A DNA stretch of 64,000 nt from positions 1 to 64,000 of IMG/VR virus record IMGVR_UViG_3300020465_000011. One strand, given 5' to 3'. The notes under the pieces were generated by a model. The model was not told where the DNA came from. It saw only the letters and a program-made list of their open reading frames with translations, and did no database searches. The position numbers and the translations under genes are program-made. Source of the stretch: a virus. Below, one piece after another: positions 54,355 to 62,597 of the stretch. Positions within the stretch are counted from its first letter, which is position 1; every line of letters starts with the position of its first letter.

Positions 54355-55204
54355 TGTCGGGTCTCCATATTCCGTATTCTTTTGTCAGACGATGCTCTCC
54401 TATTAAAAGTGTATTGTCGTCTATTAGTTTTATATCCCACAGCATGTCAATGTCATTCAACATGCCTTCTCTGTGTATTGCATCAAAATAACTTAAATGC
54501 CATACAGCTATTTTAAATCTATTTTCGCCCCAAGTATTAAGTTTTTTATGATACTTTCTTATACCATTAAATACTGGCATGTTGTGTGGATTACAGTCAT
54601 TACGCCATAGTTCCATCCATTCGTATACAGTATGGAATGATGGGTGTGTAAAGTTAGGAAAACATGCTTCTATCTTTTCAGCAGTATCACATATTTCATA
54701 ATCCCAATCCTTATAAAATTTATAATTTACTTGAGCATAGTCAATATACACAAAAGGCAACTCGTCCAGTGGCTCTGCTAAAAACATAATAGCATAACTT
54801 TTATCACTACCTGGATGGCAGTTAATGGCCGGGTAACCAAAACTTAACATTTGTACAGGTGCAGTTATTTTACCTTGACGGTTGATATCTTGAGTAAGCC
54901 AGTAGATCTTAAATAACTTATATAGTGCTAGTAGATCTGGATCGCCATCTGCGTGAACATACATTGGTCCAATTTTGCAAAAAAGTTCTTTCTTAGATCT
55001 ATCTACACGTAAAAAGTTATCAATTATACGAGAAAAATCATTAAGAACTCGCATACCATTATTAGACAATACATCATAGAATACTTGACTAGATATAGAA
55101 CCTCGTATATAATAAGCATTATGTGTGGTCTCAGACCAATCTATAAAATGTTGCAAATACGAACGTTTTTCACTGAGATCTGTGCTTTGGTTAAAACTAC
55201 GCAT
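54278..55204 (-). CDS. Hypothetical protein with HPGSD motif, paralogue of the 52871 gene
   Basis: A 308-residue protein, first gene of the minus-strand island. It shares the (A/N)CHPGSDK element and the surrounding order with the 258-residue protein at 52871. The C-terminal half has a Trp/Tyr-rich region (KYHKKLNTWGENRFKIAVWH). It diverges from the glycosyltransferase gene at 55231 across a 26-base gap. No ribosome site is evident before its ATG. Function unknown. Confidence 0.65.
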   Translation of the reverse strand: MRSFNQSTDLSEKRSYLQHFIDWSETTHNAYYIRGSISSQVFYDVLSNNGMRVLNDFSRIIDNFLRVDRSKKELFCKIGPMYVHADGDPDLLALYKLFKIYWLTQDINRQGKITAPVQMLSFGYPAINCHPGSDKSYAIMFLAEPLDELPFVYIDYAQVNYKFYKDWDYEICDTAEKIEACFPNFTHPSFHTVYEWMELWRNDCNPHNMPVFNGIRKYHKKLNTWGENRFKIAVWHLSYFDAIHREGMLNDIDMLWDIKLIDDNTLLIGEHRLTKEYGIWRPDNGNFNAIYNPVSPIDKYTPYSSHWF

Positions 55205-55230
55205 ATAATTAGTTATGATAGGAGAAACAC

Positions 55231-55935
55231 ATGCTAGACGTCTTTTATATTAGCTACAACGAAGACTTTGCTGATGAGAATTATGAAATGCTGAAAGTCT
55301 TTGCTCCACTTGCTCAACGAGTGCATGGTGTTAAAGGAATATTTCAAGCACACAAACAGGCGGCACAAAAAGCAAAAACATCTCATTTTTATGTAGTTGA
55401 TGCTGATGCTGTGATTGAAGAAGAGTTTAAATTTAAGTTTACTCCTAGTAAATATAAAGAAGCATATCCTAATGTACCTGAATCTGAGTGTGTGTTTACA
55501 TGGCGTTCACGTAATCCTATAAATGATTTAATATACGGATATGGAGCAGTTAAGTTATTTCCTAAGAAACCCTTCTTAGAACTTACTGACTGGAGTGTAG
55601 ATATGACAACTAGTATTGGCTGTCCGTTTGTACCAAAGTTCCAAATAAGTAATGTTACAGCCTTTAATACAGATCCTTTTAATACATGGAAAAGTGCGTT
55701 TAGGGAGTGTGTTAAACTCAGCAGTAATATTATAGATAACAACGATAATATAGATGATGAATATAGACTTAAAGTTTGGTGTGCTAGAGGAGAAAAGCGA
55801 CAGTACGGAGAGTATTCAATACTAGGTGCTCAACAAGGTGCAGACTTTGGAAATTCATATCGCGGTGATAAAGACGCATTAAAAATGATCAACGACTTTG
55901 ATTGGTTAGCAAAGAAATTTGACGAAGCAGTATAA
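55231..55935 (+). CDS. Glycosyltransferase-like protein (phage FISYDEP family)
   Basis: A 234-residue paralogue of the protein at 35000. Shared segments are VFYISYNEDFADENYEML, RVHGVKGIFQAHKQAAQKA and HFYVVDADAVIEEEF (DAD metal motif), then TWRSRNPINDLIYGYGAVKL against VISWAGKNAVNGLVYGNGGI. It is about 90 residues shorter at the C-terminal side. An AGGAG ribosome site stands before the ATG. Probably transfers a sugar, substrate unknown. TAATG overlap with the methyltransferase gene. Confidence 0.72.
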   Translation: MLDVFYISYNEDFADENYEMLKVFAPLAQRVHGVKGIFQAHKQAAQKAKTSHFYVVDADAVIEEEFKFKFTPSKYKEAYPNVPESECVFTWRSRNPINDLIYGYGAVKLFPKKPFLELTDWSVDMTTSIGCPFVPKFQISNVTAFNTDPFNTWKSAFRECVKLSSNIIDNNDNIDDEYRLKVWCARGEKRQYGEYSILGAQQGADFGNSYRGDKDALKMINDFDWLAKKFDEAV

Positions 55936-56891
55936 TGGAATACAATTATTATTCACAAGACAAAGTAGACGAAATAGCTAAAAAGTATCATTGGGTTAAT
56001 GGTCTAGATGAATATTTAATACGTACTGGCTCTAAGCATTTAGATAAGTTTACTACTTTTCGTAATGCAATATTTTATGGCAATCCTTATAAAATAAAAG
56101 AATTACTATTAGATGAAATAAATCGCGGTCCTAATACATTAACTGAAGAATTTGTCAATATTATATTACATGGACACATTGACTGGACTAAATGGATTAA
56201 TCATAAAAAATTAATTAATTATTTTGCATATTGTATTGACGAGCCGTTATTTGCAATTATTAATAGCTGGAGCGATCGCTATGGAGGTGATGTTGTTAAT
56301 ATCAATGATCACTTTAGCAGAGGACAAATGCAAAGTAAAATGTGGATGTTAGATGAACTTACTAATATTGTAGAAGAAGGCAATATGGGTAATGTGCTTA
56401 TGTACGGTGGTTGGTATAATACATTTGCGTATTTCTTATTTGAACGTTTTAATGTTAAACAAATCTATAGTTTAGATCTAGATCCTAACTGTTGGGAAAT
56501 AGCTGATAACTTTAATGCTGAACATTGTTATAAACAAAATTGGAAATTTAAAGCCGCCACAGCAGATGTAAATGCATTAGAATGGAGTACTGATCGTACA
56601 GTATCGTTTGATGTTGATAGACCTAATTTAAAACCTACTTCTATTACATATAGACCTAACATTATTATTAATACAAGTTGTGAACATATGAGCGATGAAT
56701 GGTTTTATAATTTGCCAAAAGGCATGCCTGTGTGTTTGCAAACAAATGATTATTTTAAGAATGATCAACATACTAATTGTGTAAGCAGTATAGCAGAAGC
56801 TAAAAAGAAATATAAATTCAGTGAATATGTTTATGCAGGAGAATTAGAAACATTCTTATACAAAAGGTTTACTTTAATTGGAATTGTTTGA
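55935..56891 (+). CDS. Putative class I methyltransferase
   Basis: A 318-residue protein. The segment GNVLMYGGWYNTFAYFLFER followed by NVKQIYSLDLDPNCWEIADN corresponds to motifs I and II of SAM-dependent methyltransferases, with GGWYNT replacing the usual G-x-G-x-G loop and an acidic DLD at the end of strand 2. NIIINTSCEHM fits motif IV. The N-terminal 130 residues are helical and unfamiliar. The variant loop lowers certainty. Its end overlaps the next gene by 14 nt. Confidence 0.65.
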   Translation: MEYNYYSQDKVDEIAKKYHWVNGLDEYLIRTGSKHLDKFTTFRNAIFYGNPYKIKELLLDEINRGPNTLTEEFVNIILHGHIDWTKWINHKKLINYFAYCIDEPLFAIINSWSDRYGGDVVNINDHFSRGQMQSKMWMLDELTNIVEEGNMGNVLMYGGWYNTFAYFLFERFNVKQIYSLDLDPNCWEIADNFNAEHCYKQNWKFKAATADVNALEWSTDRTVSFDVDRPNLKPTSITYRPNIIINTSCEHMSDEWFYNLPKGMPVCLQTNDYFKNDQHTNCVSSIAEAKKKYKFSEYVYAGELETFLYKRFTLIGIV

Positions 56892-57483
56892 TAAATGGCC
56901 TATAGGCAGAGATGCTCATCTTGCTGGGCAATCAGAAACTGTAGATGGTACTGTTTATAACTATAACAATTTAGGCTGGCGTGATGCAGAGTTTACAGGT
57001 GAAATAGGTATAGTAGGAGATAGTTTTGTTTTTGGAATAGGTACTACTCATGCATTCCCACATATACTTAAAGTAGACAATTTGGGCATGCCTTCTGCTA
57101 GTAACGATAGAATAGTTAGACATGCAATACAGTATATTAGAAACTATGAACCACATACTGTTATTGTGTGTTGGACATACGGATACAGAAGAGAATGGAT
57201 TAAACCCTCCGGGGCACCATATAACTTTAAACGTTTAAACAAAGAATTGAAGCCTATAGACGAGCACCTAGCTGAGTTACAAAATCATGAATATGACAAT
57301 TATAATTATTATAAAAACAAATTATTAATTGAATCGTTTTGTGCAGTAAATAAAGTTAAGTTAATACAAATAGATAACCATTATATTCCAAATGACGCTG
57401 AAGGAACAGATAATAAGCACCCAGGACAAAACTGGCACAATAGAATGGCTAAAGAAGTAAAGAAATTAATTAATGCTGAATAA
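56878..57483 (+). CDS. SGNH/GDSL-like hydrolase
   Basis: A 201-residue protein with a TTG start inside the preceding gene. The esterase blocks are visible: GIVGDSFVFGIG with nucleophile Ser49, NLGMPSASNDRI (block with Gly70 and Asn76), and a C-terminal DNKHPGQNWHNRMA where Asp178 and His181 would complete the triad. Such enzymes add or remove acyl groups from sugars. No signal peptide is seen, so it acts in the cytoplasm. Coupled to an 87-residue unknown by an 11-nt overlap. Confidence 0.75.
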   Translation: MELFDKWPIGRDAHLAGQSETVDGTVYNYNNLGWRDAEFTGEIGIVGDSFVFGIGTTHAFPHILKVDNLGMPSASNDRIVRHAIQYIRNYEPHTVIVCWTYGYRREWIKPSGAPYNFKRLNKELKPIDEHLAELQNHEYDNYNYYKNKLLIESFCAVNKVKLIQIDNHYIPNDAEGTDNKHPGQNWHNRMAKEVKKLINAE

Positions 57484-57736
57484 TGTAAGTTGGGGAGCAA
57501 ATAAATTAACTGTAGAAGATTTATCTACACGACAGTTACAACGTGAAAGCTCTAGAGCTTTGGCTAGTGGTGCTATTGTTGCCACGTCTGCAAACCTAAC
57601 TAAGTATAACAAACAGGCTCCTCATAACAGTCATCTATGGTATAGAGCTGTTATTGAAGATTATGTAAAACAATACGGTGGCTTGCCAAGTAAAACAGGC
57701 CCTGGACAAAGTGTAAAACTGATACTGGAGGAATAA
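57473..57736 (+). CDS. Hypothetical protein
   Basis: An 87-residue protein between the SGNH hydrolase and a methyltransferase, overlapping both. A Ser/Ala-rich helix (LQRESSRALASGAIVATSAN) is followed by PHNSHLWYRAVIEDYVKQYG and GLPSKTGPGQ. No known motif. It is small enough to be an accessory factor or a modified peptide, but there is no leader-core pattern to support the latter. Confidence 0.65.
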   Translation: MLNNVSWGANKLTVEDLSTRQLQRESSRALASGAIVATSANLTKYNKQAPHNSHLWYRAVIEDYVKQYGGLPSKTGPGQSVKLILEE

Positions 57737-58407
57737 TGAATAGAAAAATACGTGACGCACTAGAAATGTTTTGTGTAGAAACGTTTGGCACTCAACCAAA
57801 TTTAGATGAGCTAGAACCGTTAGTTAATATGTTAGACAAACATGTATTAACAAGGTATTTTGGCAATGAAGGTAATTGGAAGCCAGATAATAAAAGATTT
57901 ACAGCAAGTGGTAGTGATTTAATTGCCAAGGTAAATGCATTAAACCCTGAACGGGTACTAGATATAGGCTGTGGATACAACTTACTTAAAGGAAAGATAC
58001 TAAATCTATGGGGTATAGATCCATACAATAGTAATGCGGATCAAATGATAGACATTATGGATATGGAAAACATATATGATGTTAAAACTGGCAGATATGG
58101 TTATGATGTAGTATTATGTTTAGGTAGTATTAACTTTGGTAGCGAAGAAGATATTAAAGAAAAAATAGCAAAAGCAGTAAGTCTATGTCGACTTGACGGA
58201 CATATTTTTTGGAGGGTTAACCCAGGTATAACACATACAAAAGATGATGCTGAATGGATAGACTTCTTTGAATGGTCACCCGAAAAGTTAGAAGCGTTTG
58301 CAGAGCAACACGATTGCGATTGCGTCGATGTACAAAAGGATCGTTGGCGTGACGATGACCAAGGATTAAGATATTATGCTCATTGGATTCGGCGAAGAAG
58401 TATATAA
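57736..58407 (+). CDS. Class I methyltransferase, tandem family member 1
   Basis: A 223-residue SAM-dependent methyltransferase. Motif I is RVLDIGCGYNLLKGKILNLW followed by GIDPYNSNADQMIDIMDME, and CLGSINFGSEED is the post-IV segment. The same three blocks recur in the proteins at 60023, 61444 and 62594, so these four are paralogues. TAATG start overlap with the 87-residue gene; the start of the next gene lies 32 nt inside it. Acceptor unknown. Confidence 0.82.
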   Translation: MNRKIRDALEMFCVETFGTQPNLDELEPLVNMLDKHVLTRYFGNEGNWKPDNKRFTASGSDLIAKVNALNPERVLDIGCGYNLLKGKILNLWGIDPYNSNADQMIDIMDMENIYDVKTGRYGYDVVLCLGSINFGSEEDIKEKIAKAVSLCRLDGHIFWRVNPGITHTKDDAEWIDFFEWSPEKLEAFAEQHDCDCVDVQKDRWRDDDQGLRYYAHWIRRRSI

Positions 58408-59710
58408 ACAAGAACCATTTCCATACAGAATATGGGAAGGTAATTTTCTACCCAATGATTTGTATAAAGAATTAAAGCAGTTAGTTTATGAATTTGAACC
58501 AACTAAAGAAACTTTATTAAATGCAAATGAAGATGTGTATCCATATGGGCAAACACATCTTTGTCCTAATTTAAATGGTTTTAGAGATTTATGGATTATG
58601 CCAGAGCATAAAAATTGGTTAGCAGATAAAATATCATGGCCAAAAAATATTACACCAATTATTGATGTAAGTATGCATATAGACAGTGAAGGGTTTTATC
58701 AAAAAGCACACAGAGATTTAAAACCTACACAAAGCCCTGCAGGATATGGAACATTACAAATATATTTTGGTAATGAAGAAGATGAAACAACAGGCGCCTG
58801 GGTATTGGACGATGAACACAATAAAATAGAACAAGTGCCTTATGCAGAAAATACAGCATGGGCATTTTTAGCAACAAGGAATAGTTGGCATAGTGTAGAT
58901 ACTATTAATAAACCTATTAATAGACGCAGTATCATGATTAATGTACGAGGCGATCTAAGTAATCGTAGTACTACAAAAACAACTAATTTTAATTTTGTTA
59001 AACATAATCCTAGGAAATGGAAATCATTTAGAGATCATACTCGAGTAGATTTTTGTATTACAACGTATTGTCAAAGTAAATGTCCTACTTGTCCTAGAAC
59101 TAATGCAGAAACACTTGAACTAGCAGAGTTTATAACATTACAACACATGCCTTATTCAGTTTGGTATGGTGTTATGGACAAAGTTGATTGGAGTAGAAAA
59201 GAAATACAGTTTTGTGGTGAACATGGTGATCCAATGATGCACCCTGATATAGAAAAGTTTATATTATCAAGTGCAGAACGTGCATGGCTAACTACAGTAA
59301 ATACAAACGGAGCTCTTCGTAATAAAAAATGGTATGAAGAAATATACGATAAAGTAGAAGATTGTGATTACGGAGAATTAAGTTTTGTATTTGCCATTGA
59401 TGGATTAACACAAGAAACAAATGAAAAATATAGAATAGATGTTAATTTTAAAAAAGCCTGGGAAAATTTCATGACAGTAGCAGAAAATCATAGTAGACTA
59501 ACATATTGGGACTTTCTAGTATTTGAGCATAACTGGCATGAATTAGAAGAAGTTATACGCATTGCAAGAGACCTAGAAGTTAACTTAGATATTAAAGTTA
59601 ACAGAGGAGATTATCAATGTTTAAAAAGCAACGAAGGTAAACAACACGTAAAAAACATATTAGGTATAGATGTAGATGCTGAAGGACAACAAATAGGCAA
59701 ACTACAATGA
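58376..59710 (+). CDS. Fusion of a 2OG-Fe(II) dioxygenase and a radical SAM enzyme (8)
   Basis: A 444-residue two-enzyme fusion. Residues 1-195 form a prolyl-hydroxylase-like dioxygenase: His112-R-Asp114 (KAHRDLKP), distal His172 (NSWHSVD) and Arg183/184 (NRRSIMINV). Residues about 220-430 are a radical SAM core: C232-QSK-C236-PT-C239-PR, SAM-binding CGEHGDPMMHP (GDP type, as in gene 6) and FAIDGLTQET. The auxiliary SPASM-like cysteines that gene 6 carries at its C terminus are absent here and occur instead in the next, ATGA-coupled ORF. An oxygen-using and an oxygen-sensitive centre in one chain is unusual. Confidence 0.87.
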   Translation: MLIGFGEEVYKQEPFPYRIWEGNFLPNDLYKELKQLVYEFEPTKETLLNANEDVYPYGQTHLCPNLNGFRDLWIMPEHKNWLADKISWPKNITPIIDVSMHIDSEGFYQKAHRDLKPTQSPAGYGTLQIYFGNEEDETTGAWVLDDEHNKIEQVPYAENTAWAFLATRNSWHSVDTINKPINRRSIMINVRGDLSNRSTTKTTNFNFVKHNPRKWKSFRDHTRVDFCITTYCQSKCPTCPRTNAETLELAEFITLQHMPYSVWYGVMDKVDWSRKEIQFCGEHGDPMMHPDIEKFILSSAERAWLTTVNTNGALRNKKWYEEIYDKVEDCDYGELSFVFAIDGLTQETNEKYRIDVNFKKAWENFMTVAENHSRLTYWDFLVFEHNWHELEEVIRIARDLEVNLDIKVNRGDYQCLKSNEGKQHVKNILGIDVDAEGQQIGKLQ

Positions 59711-60036
59711 AAAAAGTAATATGTGAAGCAATGAAAGGCAAAGAAATTGATATTGACATTAATTTTAAGATGTGGCCTTGTTGTATGTACCAAAATATCT
59801 TTGCTGAGTTTAAGAAAACTGGCGATCCGTATATAGATAGTTTGCCTAGCGATTGGAATGATGTAAGAGTACATGGTATAGATACAGTATTAAGACATTA
59901 TGCATATACAGATCACTTTAATGATAAAAGTTGGACAGACGAGAAAAAGTGTTCACCTGTGTGTTATGAAAAGTGTGCAGAAGGCGGAGAAATGCATTTA
60001 AATCATGCACCTATTAATCTAAATGATGAAAAATAA
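59707..60036 (+). CDS. Detached SPASM-like iron-sulphur domain protein
   Basis: A 109-residue protein whose start overlaps the radical SAM fusion by ATGA. Cysteines C6, C25, C26, C82, C86 and C90 (ICEAMKGKEIDIDINFKMWP then CC, and later CSPVCYEKC) follow the order of a SPASM domain: C-x(18)-CC, then a closing Cys cluster. In gene 6 the same order (SCMTKN, PCC, MCCTRMC) is fused behind the core. It probably binds the auxiliary 4Fe-4S cluster(s) of the upstream enzyme as a separate subunit. A frameshift or stop that split one gene is the other explanation. Confidence 0.75.
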   Translation: MKKVICEAMKGKEIDIDINFKMWPCCMYQNIFAEFKKTGDPYIDSLPSDWNDVRVHGIDTVLRHYAYTDHFNDKSWTDEKKCSPVCYEKCAEGGEMHLNHAPINLNDEK

Positions 60037-60910
60037 AGAATTACAAGCGAACGCACCAATTCGCGAAATGGGGAAATATAGATTTATTGATAAGCGAGAT
60101 ATTACATCTCGTTTTGATTTACCTCAATGGTGGCGTTTACCTGAAAAAGTAAGATGGTCTCATACAGCTCGTAACTATAGAAAAAGTTATGATGCATGGA
60201 CAGCAGAGTTTACATTTGATACACGCAAATATAGTGGACAATGGTTAGTAGATTATATTAATGCACGTGGTCCAAATGATTTAGTATTAGATGTAGGATG
60301 CGGATCAAATCCTTACAAAGGTAAGATTAAAAACTTAGTAGGTATGGAGCCAGGCGATTGGGGCAGTAAAGATTTACAATGGAATATTATGGACCATATA
60401 TCTAAGTACTTAGAAGATAACAAATGGGATTGGTTACTTGCAATAGGACCACTTAATCATGGCGACACACATGAAATAGAAGAAATGCTTAGTACCATGC
60501 ATGGTTGTCTTAGACCTGGCGGCAAGCTAGTCGGATTAGTTAAACCTGCTAATTGGGCACATTTAAAAGTTGACCCATGGAGAGAAAATAGAGGATTGTG
60601 TTATCCATGGCTTAAAGAAAGTATATATAAGTTTGCTGAAAGATGTGATTATGAACCAGATATGGAACCTGTGTTAGACGGAACAGATTTAGGCACACTT
60701 ACTGATGAAAAATTAGAAAAGTTAGCAAGTATAGAACCATGGGAACATACAATAAACGGAGCACCTCCAGTGGAGACTGAAGTGCAAGACGGAGACATGT
60801 ACTCGCAATGGGAAGCAGTACAACGAGAAATAAAACGCAGGAAAGACACACCAGACGAACCAAGTGAAATTATAAGACAACGTTGGTTCTGGATATGGAG
60901 TAAAAGATGA
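60023..60910 (+). CDS. Class I methyltransferase, tandem family member 2
   Basis: A 295-residue SAM-dependent methyltransferase: LVLDVGCGSNPYKGKIKNLV then GMEPGDWGSKDLQ (motifs I-II) and AIGPLNHGDTHEIEEML, with CLRPGGKLVGLVKP as motif VI. It has an N-terminal extension (about 80 residues, many Trp/Arg) and a long C-terminal tail with WEAVQREIKRRKDTPDE. The start is at ATG 60023; a second ATG follows directly. Overlaps the SPASM-like gene by 14 nt. Confidence 0.82.
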   Translation: MMKNKELQANAPIREMGKYRFIDKRDITSRFDLPQWWRLPEKVRWSHTARNYRKSYDAWTAEFTFDTRKYSGQWLVDYINARGPNDLVLDVGCGSNPYKGKIKNLVGMEPGDWGSKDLQWNIMDHISKYLEDNKWDWLLAIGPLNHGDTHEIEEMLSTMHGCLRPGGKLVGLVKPANWAHLKVDPWRENRGLCYPWLKESIYKFAERCDYEPDMEPVLDGTDLGTLTDEKLEKLASIEPWEHTINGAPPVETEVQDGDMYSQWEAVQREIKRRKDTPDEPSEIIRQRWFWIWSKR

Positions 60911-60919
60911 GAGAGGTAA

Positions 60920-61294
60920 ATGAATCAACTAGTACCGGTTAAAAAAGGAGCATTAGTTCCTATTAAACAAAATAAACAACCAGTTACACCATTCTTATTA
61001 GTAACAGAAAAGACAGAGTTTAAAACAAGAGAAGAAGTTAAGCGACGTTTACCAGACATCTGTGGAATAGCACTAGCCCGTAGTTGGCACGATAAAGAAT
61101 ATCATAACAAATTAAAATCAGATATTTATAATACATTTAAAGAAGGTGGAGTAATACTACCAGACAGTATGGTACTAGAATTTGAAAAAACAAGTGGCCA
61201 GAGAGCCAAGATTACAGTTTATGAAGTAATGTCTGAAAGTAACTTTAAGATTAAAGTTTGTAGTCTTAGTTTAAACATGATAGCACAGAGGTAA
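60920..61294 (+). CDS. Hypothetical protein
   Basis: A 124-residue protein with a basic Val/Pro/Lys-rich start (VPVKKGALVPIKQNKQPV) and a mixed alpha/beta body (DKEYHNKLKSDIYNTFKEGG). GAGAGG provides the ribosome site. No family recognised. Its terminal stretch ATAGCACAGAGGTAAAG serves as the ribosome site of the small membrane protein that follows. Confidence 0.7.
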   Translation: MNQLVPVKKGALVPIKQNKQPVTPFLLVTEKTEFKTREEVKRRLPDICGIALARSWHDKEYHNKLKSDIYNTFKEGGVILPDSMVLEFEKTSGQRAKITVYEVMSESNFKIKVCSLSLNMIAQR

Positions 61295-61298
61295 AGAT

Positions 61299-61454
61299 AT
61301 GAATACAATATTAAAAATACAAGCAATTATAATAGCAACATTAGTTATAATATATTTGTTAGGTTCATTAGCATATATGGGAATGGATTTAGAAATGATG
61401 TCCACAGATTATGAAATGGAAAAAGTAATGGCACAGAGGTTATATGACAACTGA
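61299..61454 (+). CDS. Small single-pass membrane protein (51 residues)
   Basis: A short gene filling the space between 60920-61294 and the next methyltransferase. ATG at 61299 is preceded by AGAGG at a spacing of 8 nt, and the TGA at 61452-61454 overlaps the next start by 11 nt. The product has one hydrophobic span (IIIATLVIIYLLGSLAYMGM, about residues 10-29) followed by an acidic, Met-rich tail (DLEMMSTDYEMEKVM). Function unknown. The ribosome site, transmembrane segment and packing support a real gene. Confidence 0.7.
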   Translation: MNTILKIQAIIIATLVIIYLLGSLAYMGMDLEMMSTDYEMEKVMAQRLYDN

Positions 61455-62376
61455 TTCAGAAAACTACATGAATACTATGTCACCGGTCAAACCTAAATTT
61501 GATCCAGAAGAAGTAGCCAATTGGCCTAGAGAACGTAGACTAGAACAGTTACGTGAACATTTTAGTACAGGACATAGTGATATTATACGTACTACTTCAC
61601 ATACTAAAACAGGAAGTGGCTTTCCAGCCGCCGAAATAATTAACGCAATGAATCCAGACCTTGTATTGGATTTAGGTTGTGGTTTTAGTTTATTTAAAGA
61701 ACACATACAGAATTTAATCGGAGTCGATTTATTGCCGTACGGTGATAGAGTTGATCTAGTAATGGATTGTGATGATGCACTTCGATTATTCAAAGACAAC
61801 AGCGTAGATGCAATACGCTGTGTAGGACCTTTTAACTTTGGCACACAAGAAGAACAAGAAGAACTTATCGGCTTGTGTTTTGCTAAGTTAAAGCCAGGAG
61901 GTCTAGTTTGTGGACATGCTCGCCCCGGTCGCCTCAGCGATGCAACAGGATTTAATGCAAGGGGCATTATACACTATCCATGGACAAGGACCGCGGTACA
62001 TGATTTTACCAGCCTGTTTAGCTGGGAACTTTGTGACCCGCATCTTAGCGTACCAGACTGGCAAAAAACTAGTAGTCATAGCTCTCCAATTATTACTGAA
62101 TGGACAGATCTTAGACAACTAGGTTGGCCACAGTTAAAAGATTACTTAAAGCGTTTTAATCCAGATGCTACACCTATTGATGATTTTAATAAATGGTTAG
62201 ATAGAGAACAAGACAATAGCGATATGTTAGATCCATTAGAGTATCAAGAAGGATTAGATCAAGCATTTGTTAAATGCCAAAATGAATGGTATAGGCGAAT
62301 GAAAGACGAACGTTATGACAGGCACATGCATGATGGTGTTAGGCCTCGTTATAATTGGTGGTGGAGGAAACCCTAA
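61444..62376 (+). CDS. Class I methyltransferase, tandem family member 3
   Basis: A 310-residue SAM-dependent methyltransferase: LVLDLGCGFSLFKEHIQNLI then GVDLLPYGDRVDLVMDCDD, CVGPFNFGTQEEQEEL, and FAKLKPGGLVCGHARPG. It is the clearest canonical member of the four-gene family. The region at 61910-62040 has visibly higher G+C than its surroundings. GCACAGAGG is the ribosome site. The end overlaps the next start (TAATG at 62374). Confidence 0.84.
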   Translation: MTTDSENYMNTMSPVKPKFDPEEVANWPRERRLEQLREHFSTGHSDIIRTTSHTKTGSGFPAAEIINAMNPDLVLDLGCGFSLFKEHIQNLIGVDLLPYGDRVDLVMDCDDALRLFKDNSVDAIRCVGPFNFGTQEEQEELIGLCFAKLKPGGLVCGHARPGRLSDATGFNARGIIHYPWTRTAVHDFTSLFSWELCDPHLSVPDWQKTSSHSSPIITEWTDLRQLGWPQLKDYLKRFNPDATPIDDFNKWLDREQDNSDMLDPLEYQEGLDQAFVKCQNEWYRRMKDERYDRHMHDGVRPRYNWWWRKP

Positions 62377-62597
62377 TGTACACAGTAGAATTTGAACATG
62401 ACACATTTGAAATTGTAGTATTATGTGATCAAGGAACCGATGACGATTTAAAAGTTGAAATAGAAAGTGATGCAGTTTTTATTTCACAATGGAATAGTGT
62501 ATTAAATGAAGAACAGAATATACGTATTTCGCCACAGATGTGGGACGAACTGTTATCAGCAGTTAAAAGTCCAGAAGGAGCATACATAAAAAGGTGA
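62376..62597 (+). CDS. Conserved phage hypothetical protein
   Basis: A 73-residue acidic protein (YTVEFEHDTFEIVVLCDQG at the start, then SDAVFISQWNSVLNEEQNIR and SPQMWDELLSAVKSPEGAYI). The start is ATG 62376, in a TAATG overlap with GGAGG at 62363-62367; the in-frame ATG at 62355 lies within the ribosome-site region of the previous gene. It resembles small proteins of T4-like cyanophages. Function unknown. Confidence 0.72.
   Translation: MYTVEFEHDTFEIVVLCDQGTDDDLKVEIESDAVFISQWNSVLNEEQNIRISPQMWDELLSAVKSPEGAYIKR

Noticed and set aside
55204-55209. TATAAT in the divergent gap before the gene at 55231
   Set aside because: No acceptable -35 at 16-18 nt upstream and no extended -10, and TATAAT-like words are common in this AT-rich DNA.
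57473-57736. 87-residue ORF as a radical-SAM-modified precursor peptide
   Set aside because: No leader/core pattern, no Cys or repeated core residues, and it is nearer to the hydrolase and methyltransferases than to a radical SAM gene.
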